Shown here one piece after another: positions 17,653 through 26,081 of a stretch of 64,000 nucleotides of DNA. A program made the translations under genes and the position numbers. Numbering within the stretch: the stretch's first letter is position 1; each line of letters starts with the position of its first letter. Source of the stretch: Bacteroidales bacterium SW299. GTDB lineage: Bacteria; Bacteroidota; Bacteroidia; Bacteroidales; Bacteroidaceae. Under the pieces are notes generated by a model. The model saw nothing but the letters and a program-made list of their open reading frames with translations, did no database searches and was not told the DNA's origin. Location: assembly GCA_019550975.1 (NCBI GenBank), contig SDWH01000002.1, forward strand, positions 124,001 through 188,000. Direction: 5' to 3'.

Positions 17653-20600
17653 TTATTCTTCTTTTCTGCTGCGTACGTTCTGCGGTGTGATTCCGAAAAA
17701 CGTCTTGAACTGTTTGCTGAAATAGCGGGGAGAAGAGAAACCCAGTCTTGAGGCTATTTCCGACACGTTGAGTTCCGGATGCTCCTTCAATAGGGCCATG
17801 GCTTCTTCCATCTTGATTTTTACCATGAACTCGTTGGGGGGAAGGCCGACAAGCTGCTTGAATTTGGTATACAGCTTGCTCCGTCCCATGCAGAGCGAAT
17901 TGGCCAGAGCCGTTACATCGAATTCCTGGTTGGTAAAGTTTTCGCGTATGATGTCGATACACCTCTGAAGCAGCTTTCTGTCGGATTCACTGATGGCTTC
18001 TTCTGCTGTGGTTTCCAGAACCGCTTTGTTGCTGCAATAAGCCATCAGTCTGCTCTTGTTCTTCAGCAGATTGCGGCAGCGGGCTTGCAGCACGCTGACA
18101 TCAAACGGCTTGACTATGTAGTCGTCGGCTCCGAAGCGGAAGGCTTCTATTTTCTGTTCGCTCGAACTTTGTCCTGTAAGCAGGATGACGGAAACGTGGG
18201 CCAGTTCCACGTTATTCTTTATCCTGTAGCACAGTTCCTTTCCCGAAATGTCCGGCAGTGTGACGTCGCAGATAATCAGATCCGGCTGGAGCTGGTGCGC
18301 CTTTTCCCATCCTTTTTGTCCGTCATTGGCTATATATAGGTGGTAGGTTGCATCAAAAGCGTCCTTGAGTATGGAGCATAGTTCACGGTCGTTTTCAATC
18401 AGCAGTAAGACAGGCTTGCTGTCGTTTGCATCATCTGCATCATCGCTTTCCTCATCAGCTTCATTGTCATAGTCGTTTTCTTCCAGTATGCTTGTGAGCG
18501 CGAGTGATTTCTTATCATCAGCTATTACGGCAGGCTCTTCGTCTGCATACGCCAGTTCCTCTTGGCTGAAGCAGGTTTCTCTTAGCGGCAGTGTGATGGT
18601 GAATCGGGTGCTGTTTCCTTCTTCGCTGGAAACATCAATTGTTCCATGGTGGAGTTCGATGATGTTTTTGGCGACAGACAGACCGATTTCCGTGACTACA
18701 TTGAGGTTTCCCGGTGTGTCTTCCGCCTGATAAAACTGCTCGAATACATGTCTGATGGCCTTTTCTGAAACTTCTGTGCCGGCATATGTTACCGTAATGA
18801 TTCCCTCGTCCTTTATTTTCTGTACTTCTACGTCAATCCACCCTTTGGAGGATGTGTATCTTAAAACGCACATGAGCAGGTTTGAGATGACTTTTTTCAT
18901 CTGAACAGGATCTATCCATGCTGTAAGAGGCTCGGATTGCGCCTTGACTTTCATGTTTATTTCTTTTTCCCGGGCATATTCAGAGAATGGCTGGCAAGCT
19001 TTCCGTATAAAGTCTGTGAGGTCAAGCGCCCGTACCTTTAAGGCAAGCCCTCCCTGTTCCTGTTTACGGAAATCCATCAGTTCAGAGATCAGCCTGCGCA
19101 TTTCGAGCGCGTTCCTGTAGATGCGCGACAGTTTGTTGCGCACGCTGTTGCCGATTTCGTCTGTCTGGATTAAAGTTTCCAGTTGTCCCAGGATCAGCGT
19201 CAGCGGGGTTCTGAACTCATGCGACACGTTTGTGAAGAAGTTTATTTTCAGTTGGTTTATTTCTTCTATGTGCCTCTTTTCATTTTTTGCTATGTCGAGC
19301 GATGTGCGCAGCCTTGTCTGCCGGATTATGAACGACAGGATGACAGAAAGAATGCCTCCTGCTATACATATATATATAATGTAGGCCCATGTGCTGGCAT
19401 AGAATGGAGGCGCGATGTGGATTTTCAGGCTGGCCTCCAGAGGAGAAGAATCCCCTGCCGTCAGCGGTCGCACCCTCAGCGTATAGTTTCCGGGAGCCAG
19501 ATGGGTGTATGTGATTTTGTTTCCCTGCATCCGGTTCCAGCTTTCGTCGAATCCTTTTAAAGTATATTCAAATCCGGAGTGTATGTTCTCCAGATAATCG
19601 AACGTCGCTATTTCGATTGCGATGTTGTTTTGGCTGTGTTTCAGATTGAGCTTGTCTGTTTTTCCTAATATGGCGGAAAGTATGCCGTCACCGTTTTCCG
19701 GCTGCACTTCACGACTGAAGATGAAGAGACGGTCGAAATGAGGCTTCAGAGGCTTCAGTTCGGTATTCTCTTTTTTCAGGACAGCCAGGCCGTTGTTTCC
19801 TCCGATATAAAGGGTTCCTTTCCTGTCCCTGAACAGGCAGGAGCTGTTGTTGTAGCTTTGGTTGAAAAGGCGGAAGGTGTTCTCCACAACTTCTGTCTGC
19901 GTATTGAAGAGGGAAGCGCCTTTGCCGTGAATCAGATACAGGCAATTGTTCTGTTTGGCCTCCCCGATATAGTAGCAGAAACCGCTTGGAAGGCTGTACT
20001 GCTTGAACTTGTCTTCTTTTCGCTGGTAGCGGAACAGGCCTGCCCCTGCGCTTCCTACGAAGATATCTCCGTAGCGGTCTTCAAATATATGGGTGATTTC
20101 TCCCAGCGAGAGAGGAGCCGACTGGTATTGGGATATGTGCGACGTGGTAAGGTCGACGCAGACGACTCCGCCTTTCGACAGTCCCAGCCACAAGCGGTTG
20201 TGCTTGTCGAGCAAGAACGTTTCGTATGCATACGGGCGTCTGAGCACTTTTCTGACTTCGGGGTTCTGGCTGACATCGGAAAATTGTTCGTTTTCCCGGT
20301 TCATGTACACCAGCCCTCCTTGAGTCAGGACAAGCAGCCCCTTCTGATAGGGCTGTATCTGATTTACGATGTTGTTTGGCAGAGAATGCGGGTCGCCTTT
20401 TGTATGCTGCAAGGTATGTCCCTGTTTTGTGCGGACGTTCAGCACGTACAGGCCTCCCAGATGGGTGCCGGTATAAAGCGTTTCTGTTTCCGGATGGAAA
20501 TAGATGGATTTCAGGTTGTTGCTTCCAATGCTTTGCGGGTCTTCGTCTTTGTGCATGTAGTGCGTGAACTTTCCCGACCGGATATCCAGGCAGTTGAGTC

Positions 20601-21663
20601 CTCCTCCTTCGGTACATATCCAAAGGTTCCCGTCGTTGTCTTCCGTCATTTTGCCTATCACGGAAAAGTTGAGCCAGTCTTTTCTGAGCGGATTGGCGTA
20701 GTAGAAATAGTTGTTGTCTTTTCCCGGATTGAAAACATTCACTCCCCCGAAATAAGTTCCTACCCATATGTTTCCGTCCTTATCCTTGTAAAGCGTGAGT
20801 ATGGAGTTGTGGCTCAGTGTGTTCGGCGAATCTCCAAAGTCGGAGTAGTGGCTCCACGAGTCGCTTCCGGGGTGGTAGCAGTCTAGTCCCCGGTAGGTTC
20901 CTATCCAGATGTTTCCCTTGTTGTCTTCCGTGAAGCAGCGTATCTGGTTGTGGGATACTTGTCCGGACGAGCTGTCGTAGCGGATGATGCTGCGGGAAGG
21001 GGACAGCCGGTGCACTCCGTTCCAGGTTCCTACCCATATGTTTTCGCTTTTGTCGACATACAGGCATTGCGTGTCGCCTTTGAAAGTGGCGAGCGTTTTC
21101 TGCGCGGAAGGAGATTTGCGCGGGATGGCGTATAGCTTTATCGGACTCAGTGCCCAGACCGTGTCCTTCTGTACGTAAAGATGGGTGGCCTGATACGACG
21201 TCTCGGCAAATCGGGCGAACAGTTCCGGCTTTTCGCTTTCCTGCTTATAGAAATAGATGCCGTCTTTGGATGCTGTCCATAGCGTGTCTTTCTCGCAGAA
21301 AATGCTTCTTATGTCTTGGGCAAACAGACGGAATTTTTCCTTGCTGATGTCGAATTCCGTTGCCGTTCCTTGTGAAAGCAGGTAGATTTTTCCTTGTTTG
21401 TTACCGCACAGCTGGTCGATTCCGCCTGAGGAGAGGCTCAGAAGGCTGTCCGGAAGAGAGTATGTCTTGACGCTGGTTCCGTTGTAGCGGCTCAGTCCTT
21501 CGGCTGTTCCGATCCATACGGCTCCTGTTTCATCCTGATAGATTGCCTGTGTACGCACTTGCGACAGTCCGTCCTCTGTCCCCAGATGCTTGAAGTAGAG
21601 GTTTTGAGCTTTCATGGTGATGGTACACAGGATGGCAAGTAGGATTAGCGTTGTCTTTTTCAT
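17653..21663 (-). CDS. hybrid two-component system regulator (HTCS) with eroded ATP-binding domain
   Basis: HTCS proteins sense glycan fragments in the periplasm and activate the neighbouring PUL. The 1336 residues hold a signal peptide, beta-propeller repeats (about 20-640; AVWIGTAEGLSRYNG type), a Y_Y_Y domain (about 670-745), one membrane segment near 750-775, a HisKA helix with SHEFRTPLTLI (His815), an ATPase-like domain (about 915-1030), an acidic linker, a receiver with Asp1133 and an AraC-type DNA-binding C-terminus (about 1225-1336). The ATPase part is abnormal. The N-box reads NLLMCVLRYT instead of NLLxNAxKxT, DxGxG is replaced by YAGTEVS, and GxGxGL is replaced by VVTEIGL. His815, Asp1133, the receiver Thr and the Lys of VKPF remain, while the receiver acidic pair reads IENDRE. 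It lies directly upstream of susC. Confidence 0.93.
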   Translation of the reverse strand: MKKTTLILLAILCTITMKAQNLYFKHLGTEDGLSQVRTQAIYQDETGAVWIGTAEGLSRYNGTSVKTYSLPDSLLSLSSGGIDQLCGNKQGKIYLLSQGTATEFDISKEKFRLFAQDIRSIFCEKDTLWTASKDGIYFYKQESEKPELFARFAETSYQATHLYVQKDTVWALSPIKLYAIPRKSPSAQKTLATFKGDTQCLYVDKSENIWVGTWNGVHRLSPSRSIIRYDSSSGQVSHNQIRCFTEDNKGNIWIGTYRGLDCYHPGSDSWSHYSDFGDSPNTLSHNSILTLYKDKDGNIWVGTYFGGVNVFNPGKDNNYFYYANPLRKDWLNFSVIGKMTEDNDGNLWICTEGGGLNCLDIRSGKFTHYMHKDEDPQSIGSNNLKSIYFHPETETLYTGTHLGGLYVLNVRTKQGHTLQHTKGDPHSLPNNIVNQIQPYQKGLLVLTQGGLVYMNRENEQFSDVSQNPEVRKVLRRPYAYETFLLDKHNRLWLGLSKGGVVCVDLTTSHISQYQSAPLSLGEITHIFEDRYGDIFVGSAGAGLFRYQRKEDKFKQYSLPSGFCYYIGEAKQNNCLYLIHGKGASLFNTQTEVVENTFRLFNQSYNNSSCLFRDRKGTLYIGGNNGLAVLKKENTELKPLKPHFDRLFIFSREVQPENGDGILSAILGKTDKLNLKHSQNNIAIEIATFDYLENIHSGFEYTLKGFDESWNRMQGNKITYTHLAPGNYTLRVRPLTAGDSSPLEASLKIHIAPPFYASTWAYIIYICIAGGILSVILSFIIRQTRLRTSLDIAKNEKRHIEEINQLKINFFTNVSHEFRTPLTLILGQLETLIQTDEIGNSVRNKLSRIYRNALEMRRLISELMDFRKQEQGGLALKVRALDLTDFIRKACQPFSEYAREKEINMKVKAQSEPLTAWIDPVQMKKVISNLLMCVLRYTSSKGWIDVEVQKIKDEGIITVTYAGTEVSEKAIRHVFEQFYQAEDTPGNLNVVTEIGLSVAKNIIELHHGTIDVSSEEGNSTRFTITLPLRETCFSQEELAYADEEPAVIADDKKSLALTSILEENDYDNEADEESDDADDANDSKPVLLLIENDRELCSILKDAFDATYHLYIANDGQKGWEKAHQLQPDLIICDVTLPDISGKELCYRIKNNVELAHVSVILLTGQSSSEQKIEAFRFGADDYIVKPFDVSVLQARCRNLLKNKSRLMAYCSNKAVLETTAEEAISESDRKLLQRCIDIIRENFTNQEFDVTALANSLCMGRSKLYTKFKQLVGLPPNEFMVKIKMEEAMALLKEHPELNVSEIASRLGFSSPRYFSKQFKTFFGITPQNVRSRKEE

Positions 21664-21690
21664 GTCTTTAGGCTTACTTTAACATGTTTG

Positions 21691-21698
21691 CAAAATTA
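21691..21698 (-). promoter_or_regulatory. HTCS gene -7 box
   Basis: The minus strand reads TAATTTTG, 27 bp ahead of the HTCS start codon. No TTTG was found at the proper distance, so the promoter may be weak or activated. Confidence 0.45.
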
Positions 21699-21800
21699 CG
21701 AAAAAAAATTGTGACGGCATATTCGCTTCTGAAAAAATGCGCCCGGGGCGTGTGCCCGGGCTTTCTGCGCATCCGGCCGTAACGGACGGCGAAGTCTTCT

Positions 21801-21884
21801 GTATCTCTAGCCTGAAGATATATGTCTTTAGACTGAATATATGTGTCTTTAGTCTGGAGATGTATATCTCTAGCCTGGAGATGC
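21801..21884. repeat. four tandem 21-bp units, type A
   Basis: Four contiguous, imperfect 21-bp units start at 21801, 21822, 21843 and 21864. Each has a core of the form TCTYTAGNCTGRA. The last unit's core CTCTAGCCTGGAG is a near-palindrome. The period is exactly two turns of B-DNA. The array lies in the 513-bp gap between the HTCS and GH105 genes, which otherwise holds no gene except a GC-rich hairpin near 21740-21765 (CCCGGGGCG..CCCGGGC). The element is directly preceded by TTCT then GTAT, a boundary resembling those of the two other 21-bp arrays in the window. Because 21 is a multiple of three, all frames across it look like 7-residue repeats; no translated protein is claimed. Confidence 0.85.
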
Positions 21885-22133
21885 AGGATTTGACGCGGTG
21901 CGGAGGCGGAAGCATTGCCGGAAAACCTTCAGAATGTGCTTGCGCGTGCCGGAATGTACGGACCGGAAATGGGGAACGGAACGAGGAAAACAGTCCGGTG
22001 GAATGTCATTCTTCTTCTCCGGAGGATGCAGGTATATGTCACTTTCGTCCGAAGAGTGTGCATAATTCATCCGAAAGGATAAAATGCTGCACAGAATCAT
22101 ATGCTGTAACCTGCGTCGGAGTCTTTTCATTCT

Positions 22134-22141
22134 TATTTTTG
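22134..22141 (+). promoter_or_regulatory. -7 box of the GH105-GH2-GH109 operon
   Basis: TATTTTTG matches TAnnTTTG and lies 35 bp before the GH105 start. No -33 TTTG is visible, which is compatible with an activator-dependent promoter. Confidence 0.45.
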
Positions 22142-22176
22142 TAAAGAACAATTTTTTGACTTAAAAGGAAAAACCT

Positions 22177-23286
22177 ATGAAACGAACATTGATTTATGTA
22201 TGCTTGCTGTTTTCAGCCTTTTCGGCCTGGGGGCGGAATGACAACCTGGGAAAAGAAACAAAAGAAATTATGAAACGTGTCGCCGACTGGCAGATCGATC
22301 ATCCGAACAGCGGGGCGGTTAAAGACGAACTGGACTGGACGCGTGCCCCGCTGTATATGGGTATGGTGGACTGGGCTGAAATCGCGGAAAAAGAAGACCG
22401 CGACAAAACTTATTATGACTGGCTGCTCCGGATAGGCCGGCGCAATCACTTTCAGATGGGAAAGTGGATGTATCATGCGGATTTTATAGCGGTCGGACAA
22501 AGCTTCATCGACCTGTATATTAAATACGGTGACCGGAAGATGGTGGCTCCTGTCATGGCTAGGGCGAATTGGGTTGTGGAGAACCCTGCCCAGACTTCGC
22601 TGAAGCTGGATTATAGCCGTGTGGAAACGCTCGACAGATGGTCGTGGTGCGACGCTCTGTTTATGGCTCCCCCGGTTTATGCCAAACTTTATTCGCTGAC
22701 GGGCGACAGAAAATACCTGGATTTCCTGAACCGTGAATACAAAGCCAGTTATGAGTATCTTTATGACAAGGATGCGCATCTGTTCTATCGTGATGCCCGT
22801 TACTTTGCCCAGCGTGAGGCTAACGGTGAAAAAGTCTTCTGGGGAAGAGGAAACGCCTGGGTTGTTGCCGGACTGGCTGAAATCCTGAAGGTCTTGTCGC
22901 CGAACGAAACGTCGCGGAAGTTTTATGAAGAACTTTTTGTGGAACTTGCAGAACGTTTGGTCGAACTGCAAAGCCCCGACGGATATTGGCACGCAAGTCT
23001 GCTCGACCCGAAGTCGTATCCATCGCCGGAAACAAGCGCCACCGGCTTTATCGTGTATGCGCTTGCTTACGGAATCAATGCCGGTTTGCTGGAGCGGGAT
23101 GCGTATCTTCCGATTGTAGAAAAGGGATGGAAAGCGCTGGTCGGTGCCGTTGAAAGCGACGGCAAGCTGGGATATGTCCAGCCCATCGGAGCTGATCCGA
23201 AAAAAGTGACCCGTGACATGACAGAGTTTTATGGCGTGGGTGCATTTCTGATGGCAGGTTGTGAGTATAAAAAATTGTTTGAATAA
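22177..23286 (+). CDS. GH105 unsaturated glycuronyl hydrolase
   Basis: GH105 enzymes remove the unsaturated uronic acid left at the end of oligosaccharides by polysaccharide lyases. The 369-residue protein has a signal peptide (about 1-20), an (alpha/alpha)6-barrel pattern, the WSWCDALFMAPP motif near 155 with the catalytic Asp, WGRGNAWVVAGL near 224, and the family C-terminal segment WHASLLDP..YPSPETSATGF near 272-290. It heads a plus-strand operon with GH2 (28-bp gap) and a GH109-like gene. The product of the PL8 lyases in this window would be a logical substrate, though GH88 is the more usual partner for chondroitin fragments. The alternative is a rhamnogalacturonan-type fragment. Confidence 0.88.
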   Translation: MKRTLIYVCLLFSAFSAWGRNDNLGKETKEIMKRVADWQIDHPNSGAVKDELDWTRAPLYMGMVDWAEIAEKEDRDKTYYDWLLRIGRRNHFQMGKWMYHADFIAVGQSFIDLYIKYGDRKMVAPVMARANWVVENPAQTSLKLDYSRVETLDRWSWCDALFMAPPVYAKLYSLTGDRKYLDFLNREYKASYEYLYDKDAHLFYRDARYFAQREANGEKVFWGRGNAWVVAGLAEILKVLSPNETSRKFYEELFVELAERLVELQSPDGYWHASLLDPKSYPSPETSATGFIVYALAYGINAGLLERDAYLPIVEKGWKALVGAVESDGKLGYVQPIGADPKKVTRDMTEFYGVGAFLMAGCEYKKLFE

Positions 23287-23314
23287 CTGATATAACCTTT
23301 GTTTGATTCAGTCT

Positions 23315-25429
23315 ATGAGAAAGAATGTTTTGTTTCTGAGCTTGATAGCTTTGCTTTTGTGTGCGTTTCAGCATGTTTCTGCCCGCGAAGTGGTTTCTTT
23401 TAACGACGGGTGGGAGTTCAAGAAAGGACCTTTTTCGGGGAATGCGCTGCAAACCGTCATGAAATGGGACGGGAAGTGGGAGCAGGTCACGCTTCCACAT
23501 ACGTGGAATGCGCAGGATATGCAGCGCAAGGCTGCCTCTTTTTATCAGGGAGAGGGATATTACCGCAAGCGTTTCACCTTTCCCGAGTCGATGAAAGGAA
23601 AACGGGTTTATCTCCGCTTTGAGGGAGTCGGTTCGTGTGCCGAGGTATATATCAACGGTTATCTGGCCGGAACGCATAAGGGAGGCTATTCGGCTTTTGT
23701 ATGCGAGCTTGGTCCTCAGATCAAGTGGGGAAAGGAAAACGAAATCGTAGTGAAGGCGGACAATACGGCGCGTCCGGATGTGATACCGGTGAACCATAAT
23801 CTGTTTGGCGTATATGGCGGCATTTACCGTCCGGTGTGGCTGGTGACAACCGAACCGTGCGCCATTGCCGTAAACGACTGTGCTTCATCCGGGGTGTACA
23901 TTACGCAGAAGAATGTGTCGAAAAAGTCGGCGGAGGTAACCGTGAAGGTGAAGGTGGACAATGCTTCGCTGGCTCCGGTTCCGGTGGAACTTGAGAATGC
24001 CGTTTATGATGCCGAAGGAAAACTGGTGAAACGTCACGTGCAGTCGTTCGAGCTTACGCCTCAGGGCATGCAGTGTTACGCTTCCAGCTTCAAGATGAAC
24101 AGTCCGCACCTGTGGAACGGAAGAAAGGATCCTTATCTTTACAAGGTGGTGTCGAAGCTTTCCAGCAACGGGCGTGTGCTGGATGAAGTGGTTCAGCCTT
24201 TGGGGCTCCGCAAGTATGAGATCGTGGCCGGAAAGGGATTCTTCCTCAACGGAGAGAAGTATCCGATGTATGGAGTGACGCGCCATCAGGACTGGTGGGG
24301 ACTTGGAAGTGCGTTGACTAACAGGGAGCATGACTTCGATTTGGCTGCCATCATGGATGTCGGCGCCACAACGGTACGCTTTGCGCATTATCAGCAGTCG
24401 GACTATATTTATTCCCGTTGTGACTCGCTGGGGCTGATCATCTGGGCGGAGATTCCTTTCGTCAACCGCGTGACGGGCGAGGAGTGGGACAATGCGCACC
24501 AGCAGATGCGTGAGCTGATACGCCAGAGCTTCAACCATCCGTCTATCTATGTGTGGGGCATCCATAATGAGGTGTATCATCCGCATGAATATACGGCCGC
24601 TCTTACCCGTTCGCTCCACGACTTGTGCAAGACGGAAGATCCGGACCGTTTCACGGCGGCTGTCAACGGATACGGACATGCCGAGCATCCGGTGAACCAG
24701 AATGCCGACATACAGGGGATGAACCGTTATTTCGGATGGTATGAAAAGAGGGTGCAGGACATTCTTCCGTGGGTTGAGGGACTTGAGAAAAAATATCCCT
24801 GGCAGCGTCTGATGCTGACGGAGTATGGAGCGGATGCCAATATTGCGCATCAGACCGAAGTGTTGGGCGATGCCCTGAACTGGGGTGCGTCTTTCTATCC
24901 GGAAACTTTCCAGACAAAAATACACGAATATCAATGGGGCGTTATAGCGGAACATCCGTATATTATTGCCTCTTATTTGTGGAATATGTTCGATTTTGCA
25001 GTTCCGATGTGGAAAAGAGGGGGAATTCCTGCACGTAATATGAAAGGATTGATTACCTTTGACCGCAAAACGAAAAAAGATTCTTATTTTTGGTACAAGG
25101 CGAACTGGAGCAAGGACCCTGTGGTCTATCTGACTCAGCGCCGCAATGTGAACCGTGAGCGGAAAAATACTTCCGTTACAGTCTACTCTAACGTAGGCGT
25201 TCCGGAGGTATATTTGAACGGGCAGAAGCTGGACGGCATGCGCCGGGGCTATACGGATGTGCATTATGTGTTCGACAATGTGACTCTGGCCGAGGGAAAG
25301 AATACGCTGAAGGCTGTAGTCCGTGCGGACGGCAAGGAATATACTGATGAAATAGAGTGGTTCTATCGTGGGGAACGGACCCGTAAGGCTGATTCTTCCG
25401 TGAATGAACATGAGCATTCCGGCTGGTAA
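23315..25429 (+). CDS. GH2 family glycoside hydrolase
   Basis: GH2 enzymes include beta-galactosidases, beta-glucuronidases and beta-mannosidases. The 704-residue exported protein (signal peptide about 1-23) has the N-terminal sugar-binding domain (LPHTWNAQD, then VYINGYLAGTHKGGY near 105-120), an immunoglobulin-like domain, and the TIM barrel with acid/base Glu419 (VWGIHNEVY) and nucleophile Glu503 (LTEYGAD). A C-terminal DUF4982-like domain follows. A TTG at 23303 extends the frame by four codons, but the ATG at 23315 starts a clean signal peptide. The 3' part from 24907 on is duplicated downstream. The sugar specificity cannot be assigned from motifs; the operon suggests a uronate-bearing glycan. 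It resembles the GH2 at 49401-51473 in layout. Confidence 0.9.
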   Translation: MRKNVLFLSLIALLLCAFQHVSAREVVSFNDGWEFKKGPFSGNALQTVMKWDGKWEQVTLPHTWNAQDMQRKAASFYQGEGYYRKRFTFPESMKGKRVYLRFEGVGSCAEVYINGYLAGTHKGGYSAFVCELGPQIKWGKENEIVVKADNTARPDVIPVNHNLFGVYGGIYRPVWLVTTEPCAIAVNDCASSGVYITQKNVSKKSAEVTVKVKVDNASLAPVPVELENAVYDAEGKLVKRHVQSFELTPQGMQCYASSFKMNSPHLWNGRKDPYLYKVVSKLSSNGRVLDEVVQPLGLRKYEIVAGKGFFLNGEKYPMYGVTRHQDWWGLGSALTNREHDFDLAAIMDVGATTVRFAHYQQSDYIYSRCDSLGLIIWAEIPFVNRVTGEEWDNAHQQMRELIRQSFNHPSIYVWGIHNEVYHPHEYTAALTRSLHDLCKTEDPDRFTAAVNGYGHAEHPVNQNADIQGMNRYFGWYEKRVQDILPWVEGLEKKYPWQRLMLTEYGADANIAHQTEVLGDALNWGASFYPETFQTKIHEYQWGVIAEHPYIIASYLWNMFDFAVPMWKRGGIPARNMKGLITFDRKTKKDSYFWYKANWSKDPVVYLTQRRNVNRERKNTSVTVYSNVGVPEVYLNGQKLDGMRRGYTDVHYVFDNVTLAEGKNTLKAVVRADGKEYTDEIEWFYRGERTRKADSSVNEHEHSGW

Positions 25430-25467
25430 GAAATTAGAATCATTATTAACCTAAATATAAAAATAAC

Positions 25468-25560
25468 ATGAGAAAATTTAAAGCTTTAATGTTGGGGATG
25501 TGTGCAGCCGCCTTGTGTGTTTCCAGACAAAAATACACGAATATCAATGGGGCGTTATAG
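25468..25560 (+). pseudogene. truncated start of the GH109-like gene
   Basis: This is a duplicated 5' end of the gene at 26082. The ATG and about 17 codons of its lipoprotein signal (MRKFKALMLGMCAAALC) are kept, then the frame enters duplicated GH2 sequence out of phase and stops after 30 codons. It keeps the same upstream leader as the intact gene and so is probably still transcribed and translated into a short peptide. Confidence 0.8.
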
Positions 25561-26042
25561 CGGAACATCCGTATATTATTGCCTCTTATCTGTGGAATAT
25601 GTTCGATTTTGCCGTTCCGATGTGGAAAAGAGGGGGGATTAATGCTCGTAATTCAAAAGGATTGATTACCTTTGACCGGAAAACAAAAAAAGATTCATAT
25701 TTTTGGTACAAGGCGAACTGGAGCAAGGATCCGGTGGTCTATCTGACCCAGCGGCGCAATGTGAACCGTGAGCGGAAAAACACTTCTGTTACAGTCTACT
25801 CTAACGTAGGCGTTCCGGAGGTCTATTTGAACGGACAGAAACTGGATGGTGTGCGCCGGGGCTATACGGATGTGCATTATGTGTTCGACAATGTGACTCT
25901 GGCCGAAGGAAAGAATACGCTGAAGGCTGTAGTCCGTGCCGGCGGCAAGAAATATGCTGATGAGATTGAGTGGTTCTATAATGGGGAACGGACACGCAAG
26001 GCTGATTCTTCCGTGAACGAACATGAACATTCCGGCTGGTAA
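25520..26042 (+). pseudogene. C-terminal GH2 fragment (duplicated)
   Basis: About 173 codons identical in frame to the C-terminus of the GH2 at 23315, starting at FQTKIHEYQW and ending at EHEHSGW. It lacks the catalytic barrel residues and has no ATG in frame; a GTG at 25500 is the only upstream start. There are no stops or frameshifts. Differences from the parent include P/N, M/S, M/V, D/G, E/K, T/A and R/N. It is probably a non-functional remnant of the tandem duplication. A translated stand-alone DUF4982-like domain cannot be excluded. Confidence 0.85.
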
Positions 26043-26081
26043 AAGACTTGAATCATTTTTATTAACCTAAATATAAAAAAC

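Noticed and set aside
23885..25417. 510-codon open frame on the minus strand opposite GH2
   Set aside because: The plus-strand GH2 has catalytic motifs and a signal peptide over the whole stretch. The minus frame has no recognisable domain and is a codon-bias shadow. The same reasoning removes 26142-27524 (minus), 19738-20886 (plus) and 53216-54700 (plus).
25500..26042. Independent small gene starting at GTG 25500
   Set aside because: Its only distinct residues come from reading the duplicated lipoprotein start out of frame; the rest is the GH2 tail. It is treated as a duplication fragment.
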